DNA from: Madurella fahalii
Lineage: Eukaryota; Ascomycota; Sordariomycetes; Sordariales
DNA length: 64,000 nucleotides
Direction of reading: 5' to 3'
NCBI GenBank assembly: GCA_029876055.1
Contig: CM056876.1
Location: forward strand, 5,394,001-5,458,000
The notes under the pieces were generated by a model. The model was not told the origin of the DNA. It saw nothing but the letters and a program-made list of their open reading frames with translations, and made no database searches. Shown piece after piece: positions 12,548 through 24,741 of this stretch; within the stretch, counting starts at the first letter, position 1, and every line of letters begins with the position of its first letter. The position numbers and the translations under genes are program-made.

Positions 12548-13184
12548 GGGTCAACAGCGGGAGTTTGCTTGTAGATTGCGGTGTGGGCCATGCATGCATC
12601 ATGATTCGGGAGTTGAGAACCACTGCATTTTGTCCGTCTCTTAGGTTCCAGAGTGTTATGATAATACTACTATAACGTTACCCGGTGTTGTTTTCCCTGG
12701 TGATTCCCTGTTCCATGCCGAGTCCCGTCCCACCTCAGTCTGTGCTCGAGGTACGTTGTAGGTCGAATGCGGAGTGATCGGCGGTGGGCGTTCGTGGCCT
12801 TGTGGGGCGGGTGTGTCTTTTCGGCTGACGCCATGCATGGTTGCCCGGGCAACATTTCGCGCATGGCAGAGCTAAACATTCCAGAGGAAAGGAACCCCTC
12901 CAGCTTCCACCACCAGTTGGCCGCCGCATTCCACTTGTTGATCAGAGTCTCCACGCTGTTCCTGCGTTGGGCTAAAAAATCACCGCTATTTTCCCCGGGA
13001 AACGCCGCGAAGCCCTTGTTGTTGACCCGCGAATTCCACATTCCAGACTCCCTTACAGACCACCGAGACAATTGCAATTACCATCGCACGCAGACCCCTC
13101 GATCTGGGCAGCTCATCCTGCTGAGCTTGTGTCTCAAAGACACACCAGCGTGTTCTCGGCGCCGCCGCCACAGAAGCAGCCACT
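12548..13184. other. Intergenic region, terminator of met5 and promoter of the chitin synthase
   Basis: No independent gene is supported. The 3' part before 13185 should be the chitin synthase promoter and leader. Confidence 0.4.
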
Positions 13185-16100
13185 ATGGACCGGCGACCCC
13201 CCGAGTACTCGCTCCCTCCGTATGACGATGTGGACGGTACGCCGGGCCACGGTTCCGCCGTGCGCCTGTTGACGTCGATGGAGGAGACCTACGACCCGCG
13301 GCCGTATGTGTTGCCTGATGTTCTTATCCCTCCCCCTCTTTCACTTCAACCAGTCCACTTGCCAGCGGAATGCACCCGCGAGATTTCTTCCTTGGACGCG
13401 CCGCAGCAGAGATCAATGCCCAAGAGCACCGCCGCTTCTGCCAGTGCCCCAGCATCCACGGGCCCGTGGCGTAAGTTGGTGCTAGGAGGCAAGATGACAG
13501 ACCGGCAGTTAGCCAGTAACCGTGGGACAGTGAAGCTCCAGAGAAGGAAACGAGCGGAACCAGATGCCGCGGTCGTGGCGGAGAGCTTGCCGGTCATTCC
13601 AGAGGGCCCATCCCCGAGGAAGAAGGCACGGTTCCAAGCTCGCTGCGATTCTGACCCTGAGGAGACACAATTGCCGCCCAAAGTTGCCACACGCTCACAT
13701 AGAAACGAAAGCAGGAGCCGAAGACGACACTACGAGCCTTCGATCGACTCGCGGCAATCGTCCATCCTTGACCCGCCGAGCATGCCGCCGCCCGACCCGT
13801 CGTTCAGCACCTACAACCCAGCCATGGATGGCTCGTCGCCAAACCGGCCCTGGACCCCATCACGATCGTGGACGCCGTCGCGGCGCTCCTCCGAATACAG
13901 CCGCCCACCGCCGGTCAGCAACCGTTACGAGCCGGCGGATATCAATGGCAGCCCGAGACCGGGCACGCCCGCCTCGACGTACGGCGGCAGTCCCAGGCGA
14001 CCACTACCCCCTGCGCCGCTGTTCACGCCCGGCGTCCGCAGCTCCGCGCACTCGTTCGCAGACGATGCAACAGTGAGCATTCCGCTAGCCGACGATGACG
14101 ACGATGTCTTCGCGCCCGAGTCGGACCTGGGCGACAGGCACTATCCCGAGTCGTACGCGCAGTCGCAGGTAACGCTGAGCGACGACGCCACGGACGAGTC
14201 GATCAACGAGAAGGTGGAGCGCTACGGCCCAGCGCCGGAGGGCAAGCAGGAGCGCCGCGGTGTTCGCGCGCCGCAGATGAGCAAGAAGGAGGTGCAGCTA
14301 ATCAATGGCGAGCTCGTGCTTGAGTGCAAGATCCCGACGATTCTCTACAGCTTCCTGCCGCGCCGGGACGAGATTGAGTTTACCCACATGCGCTACACGG
14401 CCGTGACGTGCGATCCGGACGACTTTGTCGAAAGGGGCTACAAGCTGCGCCAGAACATTGGCCGGACGGCGCGCGAGACGGAGCTGTTCATCTGCATCAC
14501 CATGTACAACGAGGACGAGTACGGCTTCACCCGGACCATGCACGCCGTCATGAAGAACATCAGCCACTTTTGCAGTCGCAACAAGAGCCGCACGTGGGGG
14601 GAGAATGGGTGGCAGAAGATTGTGGTCTGCGTCGTGTCGGACGGCCGCGAGAAGATCCACCCGCGCACGCTCGACGCGCTGGCTGCTATGGGCGTCTACC
14701 AGCACGGCATCGCCAAGAACTACGTCAACCAGAAGGCGGTGCAGGCCCACGTGTATGAGTACACGACGCAGGTGTCGCTCGACTCGGACCTCAAGTTCAA
14801 GGGGGCCGAGAAGGGAATCGTGCCGTGCCAGATGATTTTCTGTCTCAAGGAGAAGAATCAGAAGAAGCTCAACTCGCACCGCTGGTGCTTCAACGCATTT
14901 GGTAAGGCCCTCAACCCCAACGTGTGCATCCTGCTGGACGTCGGCACGCGGCCCGCAAACACGGCACTGTACCACCTCTGGAAGGCCTTCGACACCGACT
15001 CGAACGTGGCGGGCGCGTGCGGCGAGATCAAGGCGATGAAGGGCAAGTTCGGTGTAAACCTGCTCAACCCCCTCGTGGCCTCGCAGAACTTTGAGTACAA
15101 GATGTCTAATATCCTCGACAAGCCGCTGGAGAGTGTCTTTGGGTACATCACCGTGTTGCCAGGCGCCCTCAGCGCATACCGCTACCATGCGCTGCAGAAT
15201 GACGAGACCGGCCACGGTCCGCTTAGCCAGTATTTCAAGGGGGAGACGCTTCACGGGCAGCATGCCGACGTGTTTACGGCGAACATGTACCTGGCCGAGG
15301 ACCGTATTCTCTGCTGGGAGCTGGTGGCGAAACGGGGAGAGAGATGGGTGCTAAAGTACGTCAAGGGCTGCGCGGGCGAGACTGATGTGCCTGGTGAGTA
15401 TTTGTTCTATCGTGGCCTTGTCCCGGTCCAAGCTAACGTCGGCAGACACCGTCCCCGAATTCGTCTCGCAGCGCCGCCGCTGGCTCAACGGAGCGTTCTT
15501 CGCAGCCGTCTACTCTCTCGTCCATTTCAGGCAGATCTGGCAGACAGATCACACAGTGGCACGCAAGATCCTCCTGCACATCGAGTTCTTCTACCAATTC
15601 GTCCAGCTGCTCTTCACCTACTTCTCCCTAGCCAACTTTTACCTGACCTTCTACTTCATCGCCGGCGGCCTGGCCGACCCGCACGTTGACCCGTTCGGCG
15701 GCCGCGCGGCCCTCTACATCTTCACCATCCTCCGCTACGTCTGTGTGCTGCTCATCTCGACGCAGTTTATCCTCTCGCTCGGCAACCGGCCGCAGGGCGC
15801 CAAAAAGATGTACCTCGCCTCCATGATCATCTACGCCATCATCATGGCCTATACGTCGTTCGCCTGCGTGTACATCGTCATAAGACAGCTCAGCCAACAG
15901 GACAACCCGGAGATGCAGCTCGGCACCAACGTCTTCACCAACCTGATTGTCTCGACCGTGTCGACCATCGGCCTCTACTTCCTCATGTCGTTCCTGTACC
16001 TCGACCCCTGGCACATGTTCACCTCGGTCGTGCAGTACTTCATCCTCCTGCCCAGCTACATCTGCACGCTGCAGATCTACGCCTTTTGCAACACGCACGA

Positions 16101-16614
16101 CGTCACGTGGGGGACCAAGGGCGACAATGTCATGAAGACGGACCTCGGCGGCGCCATTGGCAAGGGCAGCACCGTCGAGCTCGAGATGCCCAGCGAGCAG
16201 CTGGACATCGACTCGGGCTACGACGAGGCCCTGCGGAACCTGCGCGACCGCGTCGAGGTGACGCCCGAAGGTATCTCGGAGGAGCAGATGCAGCAGGACT
16301 ATTACAAGAGCGTGCGGACCTACATGGTGGTTACGTGGCTCATTGCCAACGCGACCCTGGCTATGGCGGTTAGTGAGGCCTATGGCGGGAGCTCGATCGG
16401 GGATAATTTCTACCTGCGGTTCATCCTCTGGTCGGTGGCCAGTCTGGCCGTGTTCAGAGCGCTGGGAAGCACGGCGTTTGCCATTATCAATCTGGTCAAC
16501 ATGGTTGTCGAGGGTAGGGTTCGGATGAGCTTGGAGGTGCCCAAGTGGCTGGGCGGCGTGGGCAGCCGGATTAGTGACACTATGAGTAGCGTCGCTAGCA
16601 GCGTCAGGAGGTGA
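13185..16614 (+). CDS. Chitin synthase (GT2, class I-III division, possibly class III)
   Basis: A plasma-membrane enzyme that polymerises UDP-GlcNAc into chitin. Exon 1 is 13185-15393 and exon 2 is 15446-16614; the 52-bp intron (GTGAGT, GCTAAC, GGCAG) rejoins GETDVP/DTVPEFVSQRRRW. 1125 residues. A long, proline- and serine-rich N-terminal part (about 1-360) precedes the Chitin_synth_1N region (ELVLECKIPTILYSFLPRRDE). Catalytic blocks follow: RETELFICITMYNEDE, ILLDVGTRP, SQNFEYKMSNILDKP, AEDRILCWEL and the QRRRW signature (about 746-750). Exon 2 then carries the C-terminal TM cluster. The N-terminus is longer than usual for this division (about 900 residues), so a missed intron near 13304-13720 or a later start is possible. 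The class was assigned by recalled similarity only. Confidence 0.93.
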
Positions 16615-17010
16615 GGCGTGCCTTTGTTTCTCGGCGTCGGAGTTGGTTGGCTTGTTTGTGTATTGCTCTCGTTTGATGAGGAAAGATGCCTTGGGCGGCT
16701 AGCATGTCGGGAATGGGCTTGATTGGTTTTGGTAATGTCCAAACAAATTATTGAGGATGACGAATTAGATGATGATTGTGGTTGGCTAGGGTTGGGATTG
16801 TCAGGGTTGGGCTAATGATGTAGATACCCGAGAAAAGGCTCTTGTTTTCCAATGTATTATTATGCTCCGAATGTAACGTCTCTAGTTTCCTAGCGCCGCT
16901 TCAAGTTCCAAGTGTCAACACATACACACGCCTTCGTTACGGAACCCCCCCCCCCCTTTTTTTTTTTTTTTTCCTTTTTTCCCTCACCGTGATTACCCGC
17001 TTCGCCGCCC
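16615..17010. other. Shared 3' region between convergent genes
   Basis: The chitin synthase (+) and the MARVEL gene (-) end toward each other here. The stretch contains the homopolymer block at 16945-16972 and no gene. Confidence 0.5.
16945..16972. repeat. Homopolymer block C12 followed by T16
   Basis: A run of 12 C is directly followed by 16 T, between two convergent genes. It is a likely site of length polymorphism and sequencing error. Confidence 0.85.
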
Positions 17011-17701
17011 TTACAAAGCTGGATGCCTACTTCCCACCGTCCCCCTTCTCCAGATCATGTATCCCATGCCAACTAACCCCATGGCCACCCCAAAGGCGAT
17101 AAACTGCAGCGCCTCCTCGGCAGTGCCCCGCTGACAGGCCCCCCGTAGCTTGTCGAAGACAGCTACTATATCATCGCCCGGCTCGACGATCCCGTAGCGC
17201 ACCCCGTCGCCGAATGAGATGCTCCCCCGGTTAAGCAGCTCACTGTCGCGCATTCCTTCCAAGCCGTTGCAGTTTTGTGTGTGGCGAAGACCGACAGCCC
17301 ATGCCTTTTTAGTTTATGCGTTAGCTACAAGGGGCCGTGGAACGGAAGAAGGGACTCCGGCGGGAACGTACAATACCCCCTGCGAGGAAGAAGAGACCCA
17401 TAAGAGCGTCCAGCGCAATCGGGACCAGCGCTGGGATGAAGCTCACGAAGAGGGCGGCGGCACCTACGCCACAGACTAGCATGCCGAAGCCGCCCGTGAA
17501 GGTGCTGTAGCGGGTGGTGACAGGCGCATCGCCAAGGACTTGGTGTTTGATGAAGTCGGCGGCTATGGCGAGGACGGTCAGGGAGAGGACGAACTGCATT
17601 TGAGAACATGTTAGTGAAGAGCCCCGGGCCGGGTGAAAACATGGATAGTAGATGCTGCTCACCTGGAGCGCGCGCACGCCCAGGGGGATGGCGCGATGCA
17701 T
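17011..17701 (-). CDS. MARVEL-like (membrane-associating) four-TM protein
   Basis: Exons 17701-17663, 17593-17372 and 17304-17011 give 184 residues. Intron 1 (69 bp) is GTGAGC...CTAACATGTTCTCAAATGCAG; intron 2 (67 bp) is GTACGT...TAGCTAACGC...AAAAAG; both are phase 0. The start MHRAIPLGVRALQ/FVLSLTVLAIAAD resembles fungal MARVEL proteins, which begin R(R)AIPxGLRGLQ. Hydrophobic segments: about 14-24, 45-66 (GGFGMLVCGVGAAALFVSFI) and 70-92 (IALDALMGLFFLAGGI/AWAVGLR), then a hydrophilic loop and a final segment LQFIAFGVAMGLVGMGYMIW before the tail. Such proteins sit in plasma membrane or vesicle membranes; no specific role can be given. Confidence 0.82.
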
Positions 17702-18783
17702 TCTGAGTTTGATAGAATTTGTTTTTGGTTAAGATACTAGTCGATTTGGTAAGAAGACGCGCAGTGATGCTGGATTCGAGGGATTGTTGGGCTGCTTCCT
17801 CTGATGGGATGAGGACGCGTATTAGCCAAATTCCTTCCAGAGAGAGCAACAAACACGCTCGCCTCACTTCATCCGGGGCGGCGGCTAGTTATAAGGGCCT
17901 TACATCTCTGCAGCAGGATCACCTGGTGCTACTGAAACCATGTCTGGGTTTCTGCAAGGTTCAAGACCCCGCTTACCGCTCTCCATGAGGCTCGTGGGGG
18001 CGAGAGCCAGGCAGGCAAGTGACCCAGCCCCGCCACAGGACACTCTAAGATACCGTTTCATCTCAGCGTCTCTATCTCTTCCGCATTGCATAATGATTGT
18101 GCAGCTGTTAAGTGGTCAATTAGTATATATAGGGCAGTGCGGATCCTGAAGGATGTTGCCAGAGTGCGAGCCTGGGCGGCTGTGCCGGTCACAGCCTGGC
18201 GCCGAAAACTTTTGAGCGGTCCACAAAACGCTCACGGCACATGTATTGCAACGATAACAGGGATTGTCTCGGCACTAGTGATGGGAAATCTCCTCGGCTT
18301 CCTAGTTTAGACATATCCCCCGCCCGTCTGTTTTCGCCCGTGCTGCTAATGAGTCATCCCTGGTTATGAATCGTACGTATCTTCAGTTGCCAGGGATGAT
18401 TTGTACTCGGTTCGCTCACAAACAATACGTCGTAGCCTACCCGTTAATCATTAGGAAGCTTGGGCGGTACAGGACTCTCTGGCACAGAGTGATATGTGTA
18501 ACACTACGTGGGATCAGGCGGCGCGTTGTTATTTCTGCCCCAAACCCTCCTCCTCCCCCTTCCTCCCCCTTCCTCCCCCCTAACACAGCGCTCTCAATTG
18601 CAGATGTCCTCTACGGTAGCACACCAACTGTTTTTGTCGGCTCAGTCTGGCGGAGGCTGGGGTGCGAATCCGTCTAGGTAATATACGACTGCCCTGGACT
18701 TTCCGCACGATATGAACGGGGCATGGCCCTGAGGGGCGCGACATTGGGCATGGATATGTCTGTTCTCTACTTTCCAGTCCGGC
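17702..18783. other. Intergenic region between two minus-strand genes
   Basis: No coding segment was recognised. It holds the promoter of the MARVEL gene on its left, a C-rich direct repeat at 18549-18580, and the 3' region of emc4 on its right. Confidence 0.45.
18549..18580. repeat. Three tandem copies of a TCCTCCCCCT-type decamer
   Basis: Positions 18551-18580 hold three consecutive near-identical decamers, preceded by further CTCC units. It is a simple pyrimidine-strand repeat in an intergenic region. Confidence 0.75.
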
Positions 18784-19454
18784 CTATAAGGCGGGTACCG
18801 CGTGCTCGACAGCCTCGCGCTGGGCTTCCCATGCAAGCCAGTCTGATCTCGTCGTCCTGACCTAGATGTAAGCCACATGGACTCCAAAGGATTTCAATCA
18901 TACTCACGGTAATAGCCCCATAGAGTTCACCTTCCATATTCCAAGCGCCAGCGCAACCAACTGCATGACCACGTATGCCAACTTGACCTGGACAATCTTG
19001 GCCTTGTTGGTCTCGGTCTCGAAGCGCTCAAAGGCCTGGTTCGTGGCTAGTATGCCCATGATGGGATTCTTGAAAGCCATGAAAACCATCATGATGCTAA
19101 ATATCTGCAACGAGTTGCCCGACATGTACATCATGATGGCCGTCATAGGCAGGCTCTTGATGGGACCCAGCGCCACTTCCCACGCCTTTTTGACTTTCAG
19201 CGTGTCCATCTCCTCGGGAGTCGGCGGCTTGCGCTGCGCGGCCTTGCTGTCCTTTGTATCCTTCTTCTGCGGCGACTGCATTAGCCATGTCCTGACGACG
19301 GGCGCCGCGAGACGGTGGCTACCTTGGAGTTTGTAGGTGGTTGCGACGAGGGAAAGCCCGGGGGGTCGGGGATGCCAGCCTGCTTCGACTTGTGCGCTGG
19401 AGGATTCTTGAGCTCTATGGCCCATGCGGGCATTGTCTTCGCAAGTGCCGACAT
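18784..19454 (-). CDS. emc4: ER membrane protein complex subunit 4 (Emc4)
   Basis: Emc4 is a subunit of the EMC insertase, which places tail-anchored and multi-pass proteins in the ER membrane. Exons 19454-19323, 19275-18908 and 18856-18784 give 190 residues. Introns are 47 bp (GTAGCC...GCTAATGCAG) and 51 bp (GTGAGT...GGTCAG). The first exon ends AGIPDPPGFPSSQPPTNSK, a conserved pre-membrane stretch. Exon 2 has TPEEMDTLKVKKAWEVALGP, then SLPMTAIMMYMSGNSLQIFS and KVNSMGLLP, the hallmark Emc4 motifs. Exon 3 completes TTRSDWLAWEAQREAVEH. Two to three TM segments lie in the second half. Confidence 0.94.
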
Positions 19455-20189
19455 GGCGCGATGTGTTCGTTGAACTGTGCGAATGCGCAGTTGAGCGACG
19501 CGACAAGGCCGAGGGTGGGAAGAGCGAGCGTGATGTCAAGATTGAACGGCGTCCGAGCTTCAAGCCATCGAAGTTTAGTGGTGCTTGGCGGCCCGCCTGC
19601 TCCCGCTCCAGTGGGACCCTCGTGGGCGCTCAGTGCCCCACAAGTGCCACAGCACGCGCTGCTGAACGGGCTCAATTTTCAGGGGGCAGACCCACGCTCG
19701 AGTGTCTTATCATCAAATTCCCCAGTGTTCCCTCTCGAATTTGCCGACTTCAACTACTCCGTCCGGCTCCAGCGCTTCGCCATTGACCTAATATAACGGG
19801 GTCCGACACAGTGACGACGCCTTCGGCATTTGGTGCTCTGACTCTCCCTAAACAAGCGTTCGAGAGCGATTCCCGCGACTGTTTGTATCTCAGACATCGC
19901 CAATCGTCGAGCACTCAGCCACCGGCAGCTTGGCGTACCCTCCGCAGGGCTGCATGCGACGCGAGCCGATCGAATTGGTTGCTTCAACGCTTGTTTTCGA
20001 TCAGCTACCCAGACGCAAGGGCGCTGCAACACCTCGGCGGGAGGGGGCCCGCCCCATCTGTCCCATCGTCTCGAGCGGACCGAATCGCTTACCGCACACC
20101 GCACCGTGGTCCCGCATCGCCTGCCCCCGGTTGACGGCCTGTATCGGATCACCACGACACCGGATTCTTGAGAAAAAGGAATAGCAAAC
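19455..20189. other. Divergent promoter region between emc4 (-) and apl2 (+)
   Basis: 735 bases separate the two start codons. No gene is supported here; the region should hold both promoters and leaders. Confidence 0.5.
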
Positions 20190-22833
20190 ATGTCGAGCGC
20201 TCAAGCCGGAGGAGACTCGAAGTTGTTCGCTCGGGTAAGCTGTTTCGTTGCTTCCCCGAACCGCATCAACATTATTTGCGTCCCAAAACTGGCTTGGCTG
20301 TCGTCCGGGTTTGTGGGGAAGCCACCCCTCCCCTCCCCATCCCGGCGGCCAGCCTTATTGCTCCCGTCGTTGCCCCTCATCATCTCGACCGTTGTCACCT
20401 CTCTCTCTCTTGCTTCTCTCTTCCCCATCCCTACGCTCTTTCTCTCCTCGGCTCAGTTGCAGACATCGTCCGCGACAGACCTGGGCGCTCCATCGACGCA
20501 ATGAGCTTCCGCCGGTTCCTCCCTCATCGTCGCCACCATGTTTATGGCATATCTCCCTCCGACCGCATACTTACCAACCCGGGGACAGGGCAAAGTGGCC
20601 GAGCTGCGCCTCGAGCTGAATAGCGGCGGCAAGAAGGACAAGAACTTTACCGCCAAGAAGATCGCCCTCAAGAAGATTGTCGCCAACATGACCATGAGCA
20701 ACAACGATATGGTTGCCCTGTTCCCGGACATTGTCGCCTGCATGACCATCCAGAGCCTCGAGATCAAGAAGATGTGAGCGACACAAGCCCGCTTCGCCCA
20801 GCAACCACTGACAGCGGCGCTTCTCCAGGTGCTTCCTGTTTCTGGTCAACTACGCCAGGATGCGCCCCGATGTGGCTGTAAAAGCGATACCGGTATTGGA
20901 GCATGTTAGTCCCGCTGTGATGCCCGCGTCCATGTTCACTTGCTCACTTCTGCTAGGACATGGAAGACCCGAACCCACTTGTTCGCGCGCTCGCGTTGCG
21001 GACACTGTCGTACATCCATGTGCGCGAATTCGTCGAGGCGACCGTGCCGGCCGTCAAGCACATGCTCCGCGATCCCGATCCGTACGTGCGCAAGACGGCA
21101 GCGTACTGCGTTGCCAAGCTGTACGATCATGACCGGCACATGGTGGAGAAGTCGGACCTGATCGACAGGCTAAACAGTCTCCTGAGGGACGACAATCCCA
21201 CCGTGGTAGCAAGCGCCTTGGCGAGCTTGATGGATATCTGGGAGAGGAGTGACGCCATCAAGCTCACCATTGATTACAGCAATGCGTCCAAGATGGTGGC
21301 CATCTTGCCCGATTGCTCCGAGTATGTTCATTCAGGGGGGTCCCGTCGGTCTCGGTGCTAACCGGCTACAGGTGGGGCCAGACATACATCCTGGAGGCGC
21401 TCATGTCCTACGTGCCCCAAGAATCCGGCGAGGCTGTACTGCTTGCCGAGCGCATCGCGCCGCGGCTCTCGCACTCGAATTCCGCCGTCGTGCTCACTTG
21501 CATACGCGTGATTCTCTATCTCATGAACTATATTGCCGATCAGAAGCAGATATCCGCGCTCTGCCGGAAGCTCTCGCCGCCGCTGGTCACTCTACTCGCC
21601 AAGGGGCCTGAAGTGCAATATCTCGCTCTCCGGAACGCGCTGCTTATCCTCCAGCGGCGGCCAGAGGTGCTCCGCAACGACATCCGGGTGTTCTTTTGCA
21701 AATACAACGACCCCATCTACGTCAAGGTCACCAAGCTCGAGCTCATCTTTATGCTAGCCAACGAGAAAAACATCGACGAAGTGCTGACAGAGCTCCGGGA
21801 GTACGCTACCGAGATCGATGTCCACTTCGTGCGGAAGGCAGTCCGCGCCATTGGCAAGCTGGCCATTAAGATTGAGCCGGCCGCCAGGCGGTGCATCAAC
21901 CTCTTGCTAGAGCTCGTCTCGACCAAGGTCACGTACATTGTGCAGGAAGCGACGGTAGTCATCCGCAACATTTTCCGCAAGTACCCCAACCAGTACGAGA
22001 GCATCATCGGCACACTCTGCGAGCACCTCGACTCGCTCGACGAGCCCGAAGCGAAGGCGGCCATGGTGTGGGTCATTGGCCAGTACGCCAGCCGTATCGA
22101 GAACTCGGACGCCCTCCTCGAGGACTTTCTGTTCTCGTTCGCTGAGGAACCCGTCGAGGTGCAGCTTGCGCTGCTTACGGCAACGGTCAAGCTCTTCATC
22201 CAGCGGCCGACCAAGGGCCAGGAACTTGTGCCCAAGGTGCTCAAGTGGGCCACGGAAGAGACGGACAACCCCGACCTGCGCGACAGAGCCTACATGTATT
22301 GGCGGCTGCTCTCGACCGACATGGAAGCGGCCAAGCGTATCGTCATGGGCGAGAAGCCGGCCATCACCGCCGAGTCGGAGCGGCTGGACCCAGTGACGCT
22401 AGAGGAGATGTGCCTCAGCGTGGGGACCCTAGCTACCGTATACCTTAAGCCCGTGCAGACCGTCTTCCGCAACGCCCGCCCGCGTCGCTTGCAGGATTCT
22501 CCAGCACTTCAGCGGCAGGAAGTGCCGAACCCGTCCGGGCTGCGGTCCGACGCGAACAAATCGCTTAGTCAGTTGGGAATGGGCGGGCAGCCCGCCGATT
22601 TTGATCCGAGGACGGACCGCGGGACCGGGCAGAATGGGAACTTGGCGCAGGCGGTTAATGATGCCGACGCGTACTTTACTTCGCAGATGCACGGGATGCA
22701 GATCCAGGAGCAGGGTGATAGCTTTGGGGGGAATGGGAACGAAGGGGCTGGCTATGTGGTTAATCAGTATGCTCCACAGACAGTCTACCAACCTGCGCAG
22801 GCGGTGGCGAATAATGGAGATCTGTTGTTGTAA
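20190..22833 (+). CDS. apl2: AP-1 adaptor complex large subunit beta
   Basis: The beta subunit of the AP-1 clathrin adaptor, for trans-Golgi/endosome sorting. Exons 20190-20234, 20589-20773, 20829-20904, 20957-21321 and 21372-22833 give 710 residues. The first intron is long (354 bp); the others are 50-55 bp. MSSAQAGGDSKLFAR/GKVAELRLELNSG begins an HEAT-repeat-like adaptin trunk with ALKKIVANMTMSNNDMVALF, LEIKKM/CFLFLVNYARM, DPYVRKTAAYCVAKLYDHD, ALASLMDIWERSDAI and DCSE/WGQTYILEALMSYVPQ. The tail after SARPRRLQDSPALQ-type sequence is a short glutamine/asparagine-rich hinge with no ear domain, as in fungal Apl2. All exon phases match. Confidence 0.95.
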
Positions 22834-24099
22834 CGCAGTTGATGTAGGCCAGGTATGGCAGGGTTGGAAGAGGTAACCTGAACATAGGCGGCGATATCCT
22901 GTACACCGTAGGAGGATGATGGACCGGGATGGATTCAACTCGTTCTGAAACTGTTTCGAGCATTTCCGTCGATCGTCTCCGTAGCCATTTATCCACCTAC
23001 CGAACAATCAAGCTTGTCTCGAGGCACGCGGCCCCGAGAAGCCAGAGAACAGGTTTCCAAAGAATCCGTCCACGGTCCTTGAGCGAGCTAGCTTCCAGAA
23101 GGAGCCTGAAGGGGCAGCGTGGCCGGCAACAAGGCTAAACAAGCGCCCAAGGCAGCCCCTACCCCCTGTGCTTGTTCTTTGTGACCCCAGCCATATCTCA
23201 AGTCCATGTACGGCAAATAAAATCCAGAAACACTTTGAGGTAGTACGTCTTGAACGAGGTATCACCGTTACGCCGAGCAAAAGGACGGCTGCTTCGCCAG
23301 CCCAGACACCATGAAACATCGTGCTACACATCATGATCAGCGAACTCAATATTTGCTAACTAGTTCCTCCCTGCTCACCACGATCACGCCTTACTCCCTA
23401 AGGGCCGTTGCAACACTTTGCACTGCTTTGCCGTCTTCCATTAATCTAAGGTTGTCCTGCAGTAATCAAACTAAGGTACTTACCTAGGTACGGTAGGTAG
23501 CATAAGGTAATGGCCGGGTTCCCACGCTGTTGCGGCCCGGGATGGGTTAGCAGGGCGAGGGAAGGCGCGATAGCGGTGGACACTTCGTGAATCACAGGAT
23601 CGAATGCTACCACTACAATTCAAATTACCAGGACAAGCGCCACCCGTGAAGCTGCTCTCCACTGTTTTCATTGGAGTTACCAGCTCTTCTCTGCCAGCGC
23701 TCAAGTCCCACAACAGACCCTTCCCACCGAAAACCCGACTCACTTCCCTTTCCTTCTCGCGCTCAACTGGCCAAGTCCCTTCCTCTTTCCAACATTCACC
23801 ACTACTGCGAGAGCAAATATCACAAGAACCACCGACCGAGTGCTGGTCGTTTTGTAAGTATAGTCGGTCTCTGTTTCACTCTTTCTGTCACCCTGTCCGC
23901 CAGACGTACGCCTACTGCAAATCAACTATCGTGTTGAGGTGGGAGAATGACGACTGGGAACAGTTACGAAGCGCCCGTCTGGCGATGCAGTGGCCACCCC
24001 CCAAAACATGAATCGTAGCCCTCCACCTACCATACAGACTGTGATGTCGCTAACATCCATTGATTTAGAGATCCTTTTCGAAAAGAAAACTCCATCAAC
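22834..24099. other. Intergenic stretch, no gene seen
   Basis: No domain or splice-consistent frame. Near 23473-23510 there is a cluster of TACCTAGGTA/GGTAGGTA-like short palindromic units. The rest is the promoter region of the GPI protein gene. Confidence 0.45.
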
Positions 24100-24741
24100 A
24101 TGCTCTTTCGCTCCATTTCCGCGGTCGTGGCCGCAGTGGTCCACTCTGGCATTGTCACCGCCGTCGGGGACGCCGGAGCCTGCAAGGGCGCTCTTCTTGA
24201 TCCGCGCAACGGCGCACCTCTGACCACCATCACCCAGACCACCACAGAGGTGGCCACCGTTACCGTCACCCTTGGCGCGGCGACCACCACCCAGACCGTC
24301 TGCGTCACGGAATACACCACACCCTGCGCCACCGTCGCGACCAGTACGGAAACGCCGCCTGCGTCCGGTTCCAGCAGTGGCATCACCATCACACTGACGC
24401 ACACTCATACCCGCACCATCACTTCCACCGTCACCGACGGCACCCTGACAATCACGACGACCGTCACGGTCCCAAGCGGCGGTGACCCGATCAGCAGCGG
24501 CGGCGTGAGCACCACCCCTACCGGTCTCCCTACCGGAGCCGGTCCGAGTATCACTTCGTCTACTGGCTCTCAGATAACTCACACCACCACGGCATACCAC
24601 TCAGTGTCGTCAGGCACATCCACTGTTACTACGAGCACCACCGGTGTTGTTACTGTCGTCAATGGTGCTGGCAAGAAAGTCATCGCCCTGGGCAGTATTC
24701 TTTCTGGCGCTGTTGCTGCACTGGCGCTTGTTGTGGGATAG
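24100..24741 (+). CDS. Ser/Thr-rich GPI-anchored cell-surface protein
   Basis: 213 residues, single exon. An N-terminal hydrophobic signal peptide (MLFRSISAVVAAVVHSGIVTA) is followed by a short part with cysteines (ACKG, TVCVTEYTTPC) and then a threonine/serine-rich region full of TTT, TVTVT and STVTTST repeats, suited to heavy O-mannosylation. The C-terminus has a probable omega site in VNGAGKK, then a hydrophobic tail (VIALGSILSGAVAALALVVG). This layout is typical of fungal wall mannoproteins. There is no enzymatic domain. Composition is strongly biased, so homology searches will need low-complexity filtering. Confidence 0.82.
   Translation: MLFRSISAVVAAVVHSGIVTAVGDAGACKGALLDPRNGAPLTTITQTTTEVATVTVTLGAATTTQTVCVTEYTTPCATVATSTETPPASGSSSGITITLTHTHTRTITSTVTDGTLTITTTVTVPSGGDPISSGGVSTTPTGLPTGAGPSITSSTGSQITHTTTAYHSVSSGTSTVTTSTTGVVTVVNGAGKKVIALGSILSGAVAALALVVG

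Noticed and set aside
14298..15263. Long minus-strand open frame opposite the chitin synthase
   Set aside because: Shadow of the chitin synthase catalytic domain; no motif of its own.
15446..15689. Extension of the chitin synthase exon 1 frame past 15393
   Set aside because: It reads into non-family sequence; splicing at 15393/15446 restores the conserved TVPEFVSQRRRW.
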